Source: CALJFL01 sp036961205 (GTDB lineage Bacteria; Pseudomonadota; Gammaproteobacteria; Pseudomonadales; Halieaceae). Taken from it: a stretch of 64,000 nucleotides of DNA. Within the stretch, counting starts at the first letter, position 1. Every line of letters starts with the position of its first letter. Location of the stretch: NCBI GenBank assembly GCA_036961205.1, contig JBALVI010000005.1, positions 310,001 to 374,000 of the forward strand, read 5' to 3'. A model generated the notes under the pieces. That model ran no database searches and was not told where the DNA came from. It saw nothing but the letters and a program-made list of their open reading frames with translations. A program made the translations under genes and the position numbers. Positions 1 through 8,626 of the stretch are shown in pieces.

Positions 1-252
1 ATCAAACAACTGCTGAATTGTATCTGCATCCGGTCCCGGAAAATCCGCCGCCGTAACCGGTAGGTAATGATACGTCAGACCGGCCGCCTCAGCAGCGGCA
101 GCAATTTCAGCAGTTGCAGTCTGGCCGACCTCCTCGCCATCGGGCCGGTTATTGATCAGCGTGGTGTAACCCGCCGCTGCTATTTCCGCTACGTCACCCG
201 CCTTGATCTGCCCGGAGACAGCAATTTGGTCAGTTAATGTCGTTATCTTCAT
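1..252 (-). CDS. TIGR01244/DUF442 family sulfurtransferase or phosphatase (partial, C-terminus outside window)
   Basis: The minus-strand frame opens with ATG at 252 and runs without a stop to the window edge, giving 84 N-terminal residues. The segment INNRPDGEE, followed by an alanine-rich helix and a LTYHYLPV strand, is typical of the DUF442 (TIGR01244, Blh-type) domain. This is a rhodanese/tyrosine-phosphatase-like fold often found fused to or beside metallo-beta-lactamase sulfur dioxygenases. The catalytic Cys loop would lie in the missing part, so activity cannot be judged. A weak AGG lies 11 nt before the start. The gene is followed in the same orientation by a lipoprotein gene whose start lies far upstream, so co-transcription is uncertain. 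Confidence 0.72.
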   Translation of the reverse strand, partial: MKITTLTDQIAVSGQIKAGDVAEIAAAGYTTLINNRPDGEEVGQTATAEIAAAAEAAGLTYHYLPVTAADFPGPDADTIQQLFD

Positions 253-280
253 GTCTGTGATACCTGAATTGAACTAGGGG

Positions 281-964
281 TTACATTCCGCGGACAGTAT
301 CCAAACCTTCCCTCAGAATATCTGCCCAACGGTTCAGGGCACGATTTGCATCTGCAGAATTACTGACGCTAGTTGTCCATTGAACGCGTCCCGTATCCAT
401 ACCCCGCTTGCGATCTACCGCGCGGTACAAGACCTCTCCGGTAGTGGCGTCCACCACTTCGAGAGATAAGGTCATCTCTCCGGAAGAGGTTGTATAAGAG
501 CGGCTACGTGAGGCGCTCATTACATCAGGCGCACTAATATCAAGATTGATGATACTGGGGCGCAGCACTAGAACCTGCTCGCCATCATCAAAGGCGTCAA
601 CGACGTTGTACGCGGGATCTTTCTGCAGGGCTTCGGTAAACTTCTGAGTACAACTATCGCCTAGATTATCTTTGATCTTGTCTACGTCCTGCTGGGTTAC
701 GCGATGGGAAAGATCCAGACGACTGCTATTCTGGTCTCGCAACCAGTTCTTACGAAAAGACACATTGCAGGGCGCTACGCCAAATTCAGTATATTCGCTC
801 AGGTCAACACCAGTCTTACCGTACACTTCGCCGAATTTTGTATCGGGAAGTAAGGTAAGTCCATCGTGTGAAACAACGGGGCCTGAAGATTGGGTTCCGG
901 CACACGCGCTCACCATTACGAGCAGTGCAGTAACCAAGAAAGTTTTACACGCGTTCATCATCAT
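281..964 (-). CDS. Outer-membrane-type lipoprotein, DUF3313-like
   Basis: A 227-residue protein with a lipoprotein signal peptide: short N-terminus, hydrophobic stretch LVTALLVMV and lipobox VSAC, with the acylated Cys near residue 21. The mature part has the layout of DUF3313 lipoproteins: an LLPDTKF start, then a SEYTEFGVAPCNV strand, a helix with a second Cys, a VLVLRPSIINLDI strand and a C-terminal helix. The function of that family is unknown. An AGGAG lies 9 nt before the first of three consecutive ATG codons (964, 961, 958), so the exact start is uncertain by two residues. The DUF3313 assignment comes from pattern resemblance only. Confidence 0.6.
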   Translation of the reverse strand: MMMNACKTFLVTALLVMVSACAGTQSSGPVVSHDGLTLLPDTKFGEVYGKTGVDLSEYTEFGVAPCNVSFRKNWLRDQNSSRLDLSHRVTQQDVDKIKDNLGDSCTQKFTEALQKDPAYNVVDAFDDGEQVLVLRPSIINLDISAPDVMSASRSRSYTTSSGEMTLSLEVVDATTGEVLYRAVDRKRGMDTGRVQWTTSVSNSADANRALNRWADILREGLDTVRGM

Positions 965-1328
965 GGGTTTTTACTCCTGGTTGGTAATAATTTCGTCCTC
1001 CACTATAGTGTTGGGCGAGAAAATGTCTAGCTTGCCAGATGCAAATGTTCCTGGACACACAGTACCGGCTTGCCCACGCGTTATCCCTAGGGCACCCGCC
1101 TTGGAATAGCTCAAATCATATCGATATAAATCAATGCTTAATGTTAAGTATCAATAGGATACGGGCAATTGCTATAGTGAAACATCACCTATAAATTACC
1201 TAGATACTTTGTCAGTTGCCGCTCTCGCAATCGATACACAAGCCGGAGAAAAATCTCTACTGCGGCGAGACACACAGGCACACCGGCGATGGCTGGAATA
1301 TGTCTCTCCCTTAGGGGTGGTTCTGGAG
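965..1328. other. Intergenic region without a recognised gene
   Basis: This 364-bp gap lies between the 3' end of a minus-strand membrane gene and the start of the minus-strand lipoprotein gene. It should contain the lipoprotein promoter. Short open frames here lack ribosome sites and coding character. No clear hairpin plus T-tract terminator was seen. Confidence 0.4.
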
Positions 1329-1934
1329 CTACAAGTGGAGCTCGTCAAACTCCCCAAGGTTCGCCAGAAATCTGTGAGCAGCCAGGGCGACAGCGGCTTT
1401 GTCTTTTGCTTCCGACAATTGACGAACACTCTCGACAATCGAGAGCCACCAACGCATGTGATCGGCACTCAGCTGCGCCGCAACCGGGATCAGGTCGTGC
1501 GTGGTATTAAGATTTCGTGCGGCGGCGGCTTTTATGTTGCGCATATCCTCCAGTTCGAGCTTAACCTCTGACAACTTGACGATCAGTGTCACCACAACGC
1601 GCGGATCGTGATCGAGGATTTGTGAGTTAGTGGGTTCGGCATTTTGATCCAGCATCGCTAGATCGAGATGGCTGAGAATCTCTCGCAGCGCGCCCCGCAG
1701 GCTCTGGCGCAGTTCATCCTTGCGATCGCGCTCCTGCCGTCGCTGAATTAACGAAAATAGCCCCACCAGGAAAAACCCTTCCAGGCAAAAACCAATCAGT
1801 TCCGGAACCAGGTTAGCCTGAAAAGCCCCCACATCGCTGGCAGACATAAATGAGACCAGGAAGTACGTTCCGCCCAGACCGAATAGAAACAGCGGAGCAA
1901 AAACCAGCCATTGCTTGACTCTAGTTTTCTTCAT
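1329..1934 (-). CDS. Two-TM membrane protein of unknown function
   Basis: A 201-residue protein with two predicted membrane helices near residues 8-28 and 45-62, followed by a charged juxtamembrane segment (QRRQERDRKDELRQ) and a mainly helical soluble C-terminus of about 135 residues. I recognise no domain. The start ATG lies inside the end of the preceding 181-aa gene, with a 14-nt overlap, so the two are very likely translated from one mRNA. The architecture of an anchor plus a helical cytoplasmic part suggests a sensor, scaffold or effector partner, but no motif supports a particular role. Confidence 0.6.
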   Translation of the reverse strand: MKKTRVKQWLVFAPLFLFGLGGTYFLVSFMSASDVGAFQANLVPELIGFCLEGFFLVGLFSLIQRRQERDRKDELRQSLRGALREILSHLDLAMLDQNAEPTNSQILDHDPRVVVTLIVKLSEVKLELEDMRNIKAAAARNLNTTHDLIPVAAQLSADHMRWWLSIVESVRQLSEAKDKAAVALAAHRFLANLGEFDELHL

Positions 1935-2466
1935 CTGGAACCGCCAGTGCCTGAATCACAGCGGCAATCTTCCTAGCCTCGGCTTTGCTTAAGTCCAGGG
2001 GGACGTTCTGTAGGTAAACCACCATATCTTCCCGTATGGGCACGGGGAAAATATCATGGGGACTGCGCGGCGGGTTCAGAGCCAATTCTTCTCTCGCCTG
2101 GGCTTCATCTGGTGTGTCGCGGCTGGCAATCAGCTGCACCTCTGGCAGCTCGCCCCCCACCGATGTGAAATCTGTCGGGGTCATTGTCCAGCTGACAAAA
2201 TCTTTTATGCCACTTTTCAACCGTTCATTGTAGATCTGCAAATTTTCTGGGCGAATGGTTGACCCTTGCAGTTTGTGAAAGCGCGCGCACAATTCGTCGA
2301 CATCCACCAGGCGTAAATCCAGGCGCTCATGGGATCGCAACTCAACCAACAATTGCTTGGCGGCCAACTTGCGTGAACGCGCGATGGCGGGCTTGACAAT
2401 TCCCTCGACGGTTCCCGTGCGCAAGAATTCAAGGAAAGCGGCTTCAGAGTAGTCTTTGGCTGACAT
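1921..2466 (-). CDS. Soluble protein of unknown function, first gene of a two-gene operon
   Basis: A 181-residue protein without signal peptide or membrane helices. The N-terminal half is helical and basic. The C-terminal end, VYLQNVPLDLSKAEARKIA followed by a short helix, resembles a small C-terminal module (LPxDLTxxEAxKI) that I recall from various uncharacterised proteins. I cannot assign a function. An AGGGGA ribosome site lies just before ATG 2466. The 3' end overlaps the start of the two-TM membrane gene by 14 nt, which implies translational coupling and a shared role. Confidence 0.6.
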   Translation of the reverse strand: MSAKDYSEAAFLEFLRTGTVEGIVKPAIARSRKLAAKQLLVELRSHERLDLRLVDVDELCARFHKLQGSTIRPENLQIYNERLKSGIKDFVSWTMTPTDFTSVGGELPEVQLIASRDTPDEAQAREELALNPPRSPHDIFPVPIREDMVVYLQNVPLDLSKAEARKIAAVIQALAVPDEEN

Positions 2467-2559
2467 ATCATCCCCTCGGGTATACCCACAGCTTAGACCA
2501 CCCGGTGGCCCTTTATCAATGTTCCTGGAAGGTACTGGCAGCTTAACTTGTAGTGCCGA

Positions 2560-3306
2560 CTAGAGCCCCAGACCTTCCCACAACAGTTTGGCACCGACCA
2601 CTATCAGAAAAACACTAATAATTCCGTAATAGGTTTTGGGGTCTGTACGCTTAACTAGATAGTGGCCGATCATTACACCAATAGGTGCCAGCGGGGCTAG
2701 CATCAGCGAATAAATCAGGTTCTCACTACTGAACTGCCCCAGCGAGTAATACGGTACAAGTTTCACCGCATTCACCGAGGCAAAGAAAATTCCCGAGGTT
2801 CCTGCATAAATTAGTGGTTTCAGATTTTTCGGCACGAGGTACATTTGAAACGGGGGCGCGCCAGCGTGAATACTGAAGCTGGTAAAGCCTGCCAGAGTTG
2901 AGAATAAGGTCGCTGCAAAGCCGTTATGACTGGCACTGGCACGCGACATCCAACCCATAAGACTCTGCACCCCAAAAACCAGCGCCAGGGCCCCCACCAG
3001 AATACGCATGTGGTCATCATTCATCGAACCGGCGGTAAAGTAGCCAATGGCGATACCAACCATTGCGCCAGGTAACATTAGCTGCAGTGCTCTGCGGTCG
3101 TAACATCCCCAGTAGGTTTTGAGTACAACGACATCCATCACTATCAGCAGGGGGAGCAAAATAGCAGCGGCTTGTGTAGGCGACATTATCAGCGCCATCA
3201 ATGGCACTGCCAGAACGGCTACTGAACCGCCAAAGCCACCCTTGGAGATGCCGTAAAGCAGTACCGCCGGAACACACAACAGATAAAAAAGCGGCTCATG
3301 CAGCAA
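2560..3306 (-). CDS. Sulfite exporter TauE/SafE family membrane protein
   Basis: A 248-residue polytopic protein with about eight hydrophobic segments and the family signatures GISKGGFGG near residue 20 and a second-half FSIHAGAPPFQMYL. The family (DUF81/TauE/SafE) transports sulfite, organosulfonates or other small anions across the inner membrane; the substrate here cannot be told. The likely start is TTG at 3306, 6 nt after the purC stop, with GGTGGAT at a suitable distance. It may therefore be co-transcribed with purC, although no functional link is evident. Confidence 0.82.
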   Translation of the reverse strand: MLHEPLFYLLCVPAVLLYGISKGGFGGSVAVLAVPLMALIMSPTQAAAILLPLLIVMDVVVLKTYWGCYDRRALQLMLPGAMVGIAIGYFTAGSMNDDHMRILVGALALVFGVQSLMGWMSRASASHNGFAATLFSTLAGFTSFSIHAGAPPFQMYLVPKNLKPLIYAGTSGIFFASVNAVKLVPYYSLGQFSSENLIYSLMLAPLAPIGVMIGHYLVKRTDPKTYYGIISVFLIVVGAKLLWEGLGL

Positions 3307-3312
3307 ACGGAG

Positions 3313-4416
3313 TTAATCCACCAGGCCAAATTCGTCTTTCAAGACCTGGACTATTTCCGCCTTGGGGTTATCCGACAACGGTACGGGCTTACCCGTGACT
3401 TTCTCAGCAATACCGGTGTAGGTTGCCGAGATTTGCATCAGCACCGAGACGGGCAGATCATTATCCTTGGCCAGGGCCTGACGTTCCGGCATGCGATCCT
3501 TATTCAGGAGAATATCCGGGTCGGGAAAATGATTGAGCAGCAACTGCCTGAAATCTTCCTTGGAATTCTCGACGACTTTGCCTTCGCGGTATGCGGGGCC
3601 GTCCCAGATTCGGGATGAGTCAGGGGTACCCACTTCATCCATGTAGATTAGTTTCTCATCGCCGTTTTTGTCAGTGACATAGCCGAACTCAAACTTGGTG
3701 TCGACAAAGACCTGATCGATGCCTGCCAGTGTATCGCTGATCAGATCAAAACCTTCACGCAGCAGAGTCTCGTATGCGTCAACGTCTGTTTGTTGCCGGA
3801 ACTGGAACGCCTCATAGTTATTGTCGATGTCGGAGCGCGTAATATTGACGTCGTCTGCCTCAGGAACACCCGGGATACCCTGCAAAATACCCTTGGTGGA
3901 TGGGGTAATTAGTAGTTCGGGAAGCTTCTGATCTTTCTCCAGCCCATCAGGGATGGCAATGCCACAAAACTCGCGCTCGCCCTTGGCATAGGAACGCCAC
4001 ATGGAACCGGTAATATACTGACGGGCAATCGCCTCAATCATCACTGGCCTGGCCTTTTGCACTATCCACACCAGAGGGTGGGGAATTTCAAGAATGTGAC
4101 TCTCAGCCAGGCCCTGCTCTTTAAACAGGCCAAACCAGTGGTTGGAAATGGCATTCAACGCAGCGCCCTTTCCTGGCACACCGTTCATGCCTCCTTCACC
4201 GTGCCAAATACAGTCGAACGCCGAGATGCGGTCGGAGATGACCATGATGGCCAGCGGCGCATCTGCAGCCACGTCATAGCCCCGGTCAGCCACCAGGCGC
4301 GCACTATCGGCATCTGTCAGCCAGTAGACCGACCGTACCTTGCCACTATGTACGGGTTGATCTGTTCGAATGGGTAAATCGTCATTTACCGCCAATACTT
4401 TGTCCGCAAGACTCAT
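3313..4416 (-). CDS. purC: Phosphoribosylaminoimidazole-succinocarboxamide synthase (SAICAR synthetase), long form
   Basis: This enzyme catalyses the ATP-dependent joining of aspartate to CAIR in purine biosynthesis. The sequence shows the SAICAR synthetase core: HSGKVRSVYWL near the N-terminus, VISDRISAFDCIW, RPVMIEAIARQYITGSMW, KFEFGY and the signature LIYMDEVGTPDSSRIW. At 367 residues it is the long form found in several marine gammaproteobacteria such as Shewanella, not the roughly 237-aa E. coli type. ATG 4416 has an AGGG upstream. The gene is followed closely by the TauE-family gene. Confidence 0.95.
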   Translation of the reverse strand: MSLADKVLAVNDDLPIRTDQPVHSGKVRSVYWLTDADSARLVADRGYDVAADAPLAIMVISDRISAFDCIWHGEGGMNGVPGKGAALNAISNHWFGLFKEQGLAESHILEIPHPLVWIVQKARPVMIEAIARQYITGSMWRSYAKGEREFCGIAIPDGLEKDQKLPELLITPSTKGILQGIPGVPEADDVNITRSDIDNNYEAFQFRQQTDVDAYETLLREGFDLISDTLAGIDQVFVDTKFEFGYVTDKNGDEKLIYMDEVGTPDSSRIWDGPAYREGKVVENSKEDFRQLLLNHFPDPDILLNKDRMPERQALAKDNDLPVSVLMQISATYTGIAEKVTGKPVPLSDNPKAEIVQVLKDEFGLVD

Positions 4417-4579
4417 GCTTTACCCTGTTATCTCTTTGGGTTGTGGAAGACGAGAATGTTAGCAGAGCCGCGAGGGAGATTACACAGGTACCGGCTTTTC
4501 TATCACTTCCGCTTTTGTGTCCAAGACGGATGCTTTACCATGGCGCGAAATTTCCACCTACACAGTTACCGGGCCCGTT

Positions 4580-5587
4580 ATGCAAAAACTCTTTCTATTG
4601 GTTTCCCTCGCCGTGAGTGCCCTGACCAGCCAGGCCAACACCCTCACCAATTGTGCCGGAATCGATAACAACGATGACCGACTTGCCTGCTATGACGCAA
4701 TGGCGGGTAAACAGCTGAGCCCAGATCAGACGCCACCGACCTCGAATGAGATTGTCGAGTCCCCTGTCGCAGCGGTCTCCACAGAGCACGAACCCGAGTT
4801 ACTCTTTCAGGAACGCCTGGAATTGGAAGAAAAGTCAGCGAACAACCCCTGGGTTATTACCCCTCACAGGCGTAACTATCTACTGCCAGTCAGCTACAAC
4901 AGTAAAATCAATACTGAGCCTTTTGAGGCTGTATTCCCCGATGGCGAAATGGATGAAATCGAGGCCAAATTTCAGATCAGTCTGAAGGCACCAATCTGGG
5001 AAGATATTCTCGGCGAGGGCACCAATCTTTGGGGTGCTTATACTCAGGAGAACTGGTGGCAGGTCTATAACTCCGATGAGTCAGCCCCTTTCAGAGAGAC
5101 CAATTACCAGCCCGAGGCCATTCTCACTTTAGAGAATGATTTTGAGTTCTGGGGATTTCGCAACACGCTTCTGGGTGTGAGCTTCACCCACCAGTCCAAC
5201 GGCAGAGGCGACCTCCTTTCCAGAAGCTGGAATCGTGTGATCGCCACCGCCCTGCTCGAGCGCGACCGGATGAGCTTGACTGCCCGCGCCTGGTACCGCC
5301 TGCCTGAAGACGAAGAGGAAGATGACAATCCCAACATGTACAACTACTACGGCTACGGCGACTTGACCGGCACCTGGAAGGTACGTGATCAACAGTTCTC
5401 CGTGATGCTTCGAAACAACCTGCGCAGCGACAATAAAGGAGCCATTCAATTAGACTGGACCTTTCCCCTCAGCAATCGGTTTAGAGGCTATGTGCAGTAC
5501 TTCAATGGCTATGGGGAGAGTTTGATCGACTACGATCACAGTGTAAATCGCATCGGTGTTGGCGTGTCTATGACGGAGTTGTTCTAG
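4580..5587 (+). CDS. pldA: Outer membrane phospholipase A
   Basis: A calcium-dependent beta-barrel phospholipase of the outer membrane. I chose ATG 4580 because it opens a clear signal peptide (MQKLFLLVSLAVSALTSQA) and gives 335 residues; an upstream in-frame ATG at 4517 would add 21 residues before it. The catalytic block FTHQSNGRGD is present, with His204 and Ser206 in this numbering, followed by SRSWNR carrying the Asn. Alternating strands run to the C-terminal VGVSMTELF, ending in Phe as outer-membrane barrels do. A roughly 90-residue periplasmic extension with two Cys (NCAGIDNNDDRLACYD) precedes the barrel, longer than in E. coli PldA. Confidence 0.92.
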   Translation: MQKLFLLVSLAVSALTSQANTLTNCAGIDNNDDRLACYDAMAGKQLSPDQTPPTSNEIVESPVAAVSTEHEPELLFQERLELEEKSANNPWVITPHRRNYLLPVSYNSKINTEPFEAVFPDGEMDEIEAKFQISLKAPIWEDILGEGTNLWGAYTQENWWQVYNSDESAPFRETNYQPEAILTLENDFEFWGFRNTLLGVSFTHQSNGRGDLLSRSWNRVIATALLERDRMSLTARAWYRLPEDEEEDDNPNMYNYYGYGDLTGTWKVRDQQFSVMLRNNLRSDNKGAIQLDWTFPLSNRFRGYVQYFNGYGESLIDYDHSVNRIGVGVSMTELF

Positions 5588-5660
5588 CAGCTAGATCGCC
5601 ACCAAAAATCCAGTTATCACTAGCGGGCAGCATCTGCTTTGCCATGACTAGTCTTCAGCA

Positions 5661-5897
5661 CTAGCTATCAGGCAAAGCGTCGAACTCCTGTCGTTTAGCG
5701 TCGAACCACTTATTCATCTCAGCAGGGTCTTGCATCAAATCCCGCATAGCCTGCATCGCCTCAAGGTGGGCGGCGTCCTTTTGCTGAAACATTTCCATTC
5801 CATGCTGCTTGCTGAATTCCGCGACCTCGTCGAAGGTTTCGGCGTGAAACTGTTGTTCACACGCTCCGCCCAGTTGTCTGCAATTCATGATCTTCAT
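5661..5897 (-). CDS. Small DUF1059-type protein
   Basis: A 78-residue soluble protein. The start ATG 5897 is preceded by GGAG at 7 nt and gives the family N-terminus MKIMNCRQLGGACEQQFHA. The CRQLGGAC pair of cysteines and the following FDEVAEFSKQHGMEMF helix fit small DUF1059-like proteins, whose function is unknown. A longer open frame to 5933 exists but has no ribosome site. It is convergent with pldA and separated from the MscS gene by about 200 bp of promoter-sized sequence. Confidence 0.72.
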   Translation of the reverse strand: MKIMNCRQLGGACEQQFHAETFDEVAEFSKQHGMEMFQQKDAAHLEAMQAMRDLMQDPAEMNKWFDAKRQEFDALPDS

Positions 5898-6099
5898 AAT
5901 ATTCTCCGTTTTCTTGCCAATACAATATAACAACTGTTTTCAAAAAAGGTATAGGCTATGAGCCTCGATAAATACCGAGGCACCCAGGAGATTGGCGCAC
6001 GCATAGACCGACAGGGATGATTGTCTCTACAAGTAATGCCTATAATTATCTAAGCTGCACCACTCTCCAGGATAAATATCACGCGACGAGATACGGCAC

Positions 6100-7212
6100 A
6101 TGCAAACATTGGTCGATACAGTAAACATTACAATCGAAATATTAAATGAACACCTGTACATCAAGGCGCTGGTCGTCCTTTTGGTCGCATTTGCCCTTGC
6201 TGGGCTTATCGCTTTCATTCTGAGCCGGGTGATCGGTAGACTGGTAAAGGGTGGTAGCAATCGCCTGCATGAGTCTATTACCCGGCTATTGAGAAAGCCT
6301 CTTTACTGGACGATTATCGCTATTGGCTTTTTGTCTGCGGTTGGGCTGTTGGACCTTCCCGGCAGGCTCGAAAGCACGCTGCGCGCAATAGTTCTTAGCC
6401 TTCTACTGGTCACCTGGGTGGTATTCGCCATGCGCGCCACGCGGGACATTCTACAGAGCATGTCCATCCGTCAGGGCGCGGGTCTGCTGGTGCGGCGACA
6501 CACGCTTCCCCTATATAACAATGTCGCCCTCATCACGGTCATGGCTCTGGCAATCTACTTGCTGTTTCATATCTGGAACATCGATATGACAGCCTGGCTT
6601 GCGTCAGCGGGCATCGTAGGCATCGCCGTGGGCTTCGCGGCTAAAGATACGCTAGCCAATCTATTTGCAGGCGCTTTTATTCTGGCCGATGCGCCCTACA
6701 AAATCGGCGACTACATCGTGCTCGAAAATGCCCAGAGGGGTAAGGTCACCCATATTGGACTGCGCTCAACCCGCATTCTGACACGCGACGATGTAGAGGT
6801 GACGGTGCCCAACGCTATCATTGGCAACTCCAGTGTGATCAATGAATCCGGCGGCCCTCATGTTAAGTATCGGGTAGGAGTACCTGTGGGCGTCGCTTAC
6901 GGCAGTGATATCAACCTGGTGAGGCAGGTACTCATGGAAGTTGCCAGCACTAATGTGCAGGTTTGCCGCGACCCTGAACACCGGGTGCGATTTCGTAGTT
7001 TCGGCGCCTCCGCGCTTGATTTTGAGCTACTTTGCTGGATTGACGAGCCGGAACTTCGGGGCCGGGTCATCGATGAGTTGAATTGTGAGATCTACCAGAA
7101 GTTTATCGACCACCAGATCGAGATCCCCTACTCCAAGCACGATGTCTACATCAAAGACTGGCCAGGAGAGCGCGGTAAAAATAGTAGCGGTTCGCCAAAT
7201 GAACCCCGCTGA
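6100..7212 (+). CDS. MscS-family small-conductance mechanosensitive channel
   Basis: A 370-residue inner-membrane channel that releases solutes on hypo-osmotic shock. It has about five hydrophobic segments (residues ~20-45, 75-90, 100-115, 140-160) and then the pore helix and beta domain signature VGIAVGFAAKDTLANLF followed by APYKIGDYI. The C-terminal half is the alpha/beta vestibule domain. The protein is longer than E. coli MscS (286 aa), with two additional N-terminal helices as in MscS-like subfamilies. The ribosome site is weak, with only GAG upstream of the ATG. Confidence 0.9.
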   Translation: MQTLVDTVNITIEILNEHLYIKALVVLLVAFALAGLIAFILSRVIGRLVKGGSNRLHESITRLLRKPLYWTIIAIGFLSAVGLLDLPGRLESTLRAIVLSLLLVTWVVFAMRATRDILQSMSIRQGAGLLVRRHTLPLYNNVALITVMALAIYLLFHIWNIDMTAWLASAGIVGIAVGFAAKDTLANLFAGAFILADAPYKIGDYIVLENAQRGKVTHIGLRSTRILTRDDVEVTVPNAIIGNSSVINESGGPHVKYRVGVPVGVAYGSDINLVRQVLMEVASTNVQVCRDPEHRVRFRSFGASALDFELLCWIDEPELRGRVIDELNCEIYQKFIDHQIEIPYSKHDVYIKDWPGERGKNSSGSPNEPR

Positions 7213-7372
7213 CACCCGTATAGAGGGCCTTGGCGCTTTTTGTCGTTGCAGAGGTTATGATCTAGAATACCGAATCCGTAGCAGTTGAAACGCGATAGCT
7301 TTGTGGTACATCGCTCTGCCGCGTATGCAGTGAGTAGCTGCGCCAACTAACCCGAAACCAAATGGATAGACT

Positions 7373-8161
7373 GTGATAAGAGATTTCATCGATAGTATGC
7401 CGCTGTGGGGCGTCCTTCTAACCACCATTACTATCGTCTGGGTGTCCACTGAGGTGGGATTTCGTACAGGTGTTAGTCGCAGCAACAAACCGGATTTCGA
7501 TAATGAGACCCAAATCAGCGCGATGACAGGCGCCAACCTCGGCCTGCTGGCATTTCTTCTCGCCTTCACTTTTAGCATGGCTGCCGGACATTTCGACGCC
7601 CGCAAACAAATCATTCTGGATGAAGCGAAATCGATATCGACGGCATATTTACGAACAAGCCTACTCCCTGGAGAGGCAAGCACGCGTATAGGGGGGCTAC
7701 TGCGCGACTATACCGCTGTGCGCAGCAGTGTTGTTCAGGGTGTTGACGTGATAATTGTGATCCGTAAATCGAAGCTGTTGCAAGCGCAAATGTGGCAGGA
7801 AGTTGAGGCCTTGGTCGCTGCTGGCGACCTGACCGTGATGCACAGCTTGTTAATTCAGTCCATTAATCAGGTCTTCGACGCCCACGAAGACCGCGTCGCA
7901 GCAGGCTTACATAATCGCATTCCACCCACCATCTGGGTTGCACTCTATAGCGTGCTACTTCTTTCCATGCTGGGAATGGGGTTTCACTCCGGCATCAAGG
8001 GCTCTCGTAGCCCGGTACCCACTACCGCCCTCGCCTTGTCGTTCTCTATGGTCCTTTTCCTGATCGCGGATCTCGACCGACCTGACGCTGGCTTGGTGAC
8101 GCCCGATCAAACTGCTTTATTGGAACTCAATAAACAATTCCAAGAGCTACCCAACCAATAG
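7373..8161 (+). CDS. DUF4239 (bestrophin-like) membrane protein
   Basis: A 262-residue protein with four hydrophobic segments, two near the N-terminus (~10-25 and ~55-75) and two near the C-terminus (~187-205 and ~215-232). The soluble middle begins with the family stretch FDARKQIILDEAKSISTAYLR. This layout matches bestrophin-like DUF4239 proteins, which are suspected but not proven anion channels. Start is GTG 7373; the next in-frame ATG at 7397 would lose eight residues. It converges with ridA, leaving only 7 nt between the stops. Confidence 0.72.
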   Translation: MIRDFIDSMPLWGVLLTTITIVWVSTEVGFRTGVSRSNKPDFDNETQISAMTGANLGLLAFLLAFTFSMAAGHFDARKQIILDEAKSISTAYLRTSLLPGEASTRIGGLLRDYTAVRSSVVQGVDVIIVIRKSKLLQAQMWQEVEALVAAGDLTVMHSLLIQSINQVFDAHEDRVAAGLHNRIPPTIWVALYSVLLLSMLGMGFHSGIKGSRSPVPTTALALSFSMVLFLIADLDRPDAGLVTPDQTALLELNKQFQELPNQ

Positions 8162-8168
8162 TGGGCGG

Positions 8169-8579
8169 TTAGGTCTCAGTTATCTGTGCCGTGGCTTCTA
8201 TCTCAATCAGAAAATCAGGTAATGCCAGCGCCTGCACACCGATCCAGGTATTGGCTGCGGGCATTACCTCACCATAAAATTCACCCAGCGCTTGCCCGAT
8301 GGGTTCGATGAGTGATGGATTATGGTTGACCACATAGGTTCTCAGGCGAACTATGTCGCCAACTGTGGCACCGGCCGCCTCTAGTACGATCTTAAGATTG
8401 GCCAGTGCCTGCCGTGCCTGTGCACCGACATCGCCGGCGCCCACCACGTTGTAGTCCTTGTCCCAAGCCACCTGCCCCGCGCAGTGAATGGTAGTGTTTC
8501 CGTCTGACTTAACTGCGTGAGAAAAGCCATACTCGACACTGCCGTAAAGCGTGTCAGGGTTGATAGTTTCTCTAGTCAT
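8169..8579 (-). CDS. RidA/YjgF/UK114 family protein
   Basis: A 136-residue trimeric-type RidA protein. Members hydrolyse reactive enamine/imine intermediates made by PLP enzymes and amino-acid oxidases. Recognisable segments are an HCAGQVAWD strand, QARQALANLKIVLEAAGA and VRLRTYVV. The final motif is diverged from the canonical IEIEA(V)A to LIEIEATAQI. The start ATG 8579 has GAGG at 8 nt. It is the last gene of the minus-strand peptidase cluster, a fitting place for an imine-deaminating helper if that cluster feeds amino- or imino-acid oxidation. Confidence 0.88.
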   Translation of the reverse strand: MTRETINPDTLYGSVEYGFSHAVKSDGNTTIHCAGQVAWDKDYNVVGAGDVGAQARQALANLKIVLEAAGATVGDIVRLRTYVVNHNPSLIEPIGQALGEFYGEVMPAANTWIGVQALALPDFLIEIEATAQITET

Positions 8580-8626
8580 AGTAAGTGCCTCATTGTCATT
8601 GTTATAGTTAAGCGGCTCTGGAGTCG

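Noticed and set aside
672..1109. 145-aa plus-strand frame opposite the lipoprotein gene
   Set aside because: It is antisense to a well-supported lipoprotein with signal peptide, has no ribosome site and shows no domain.
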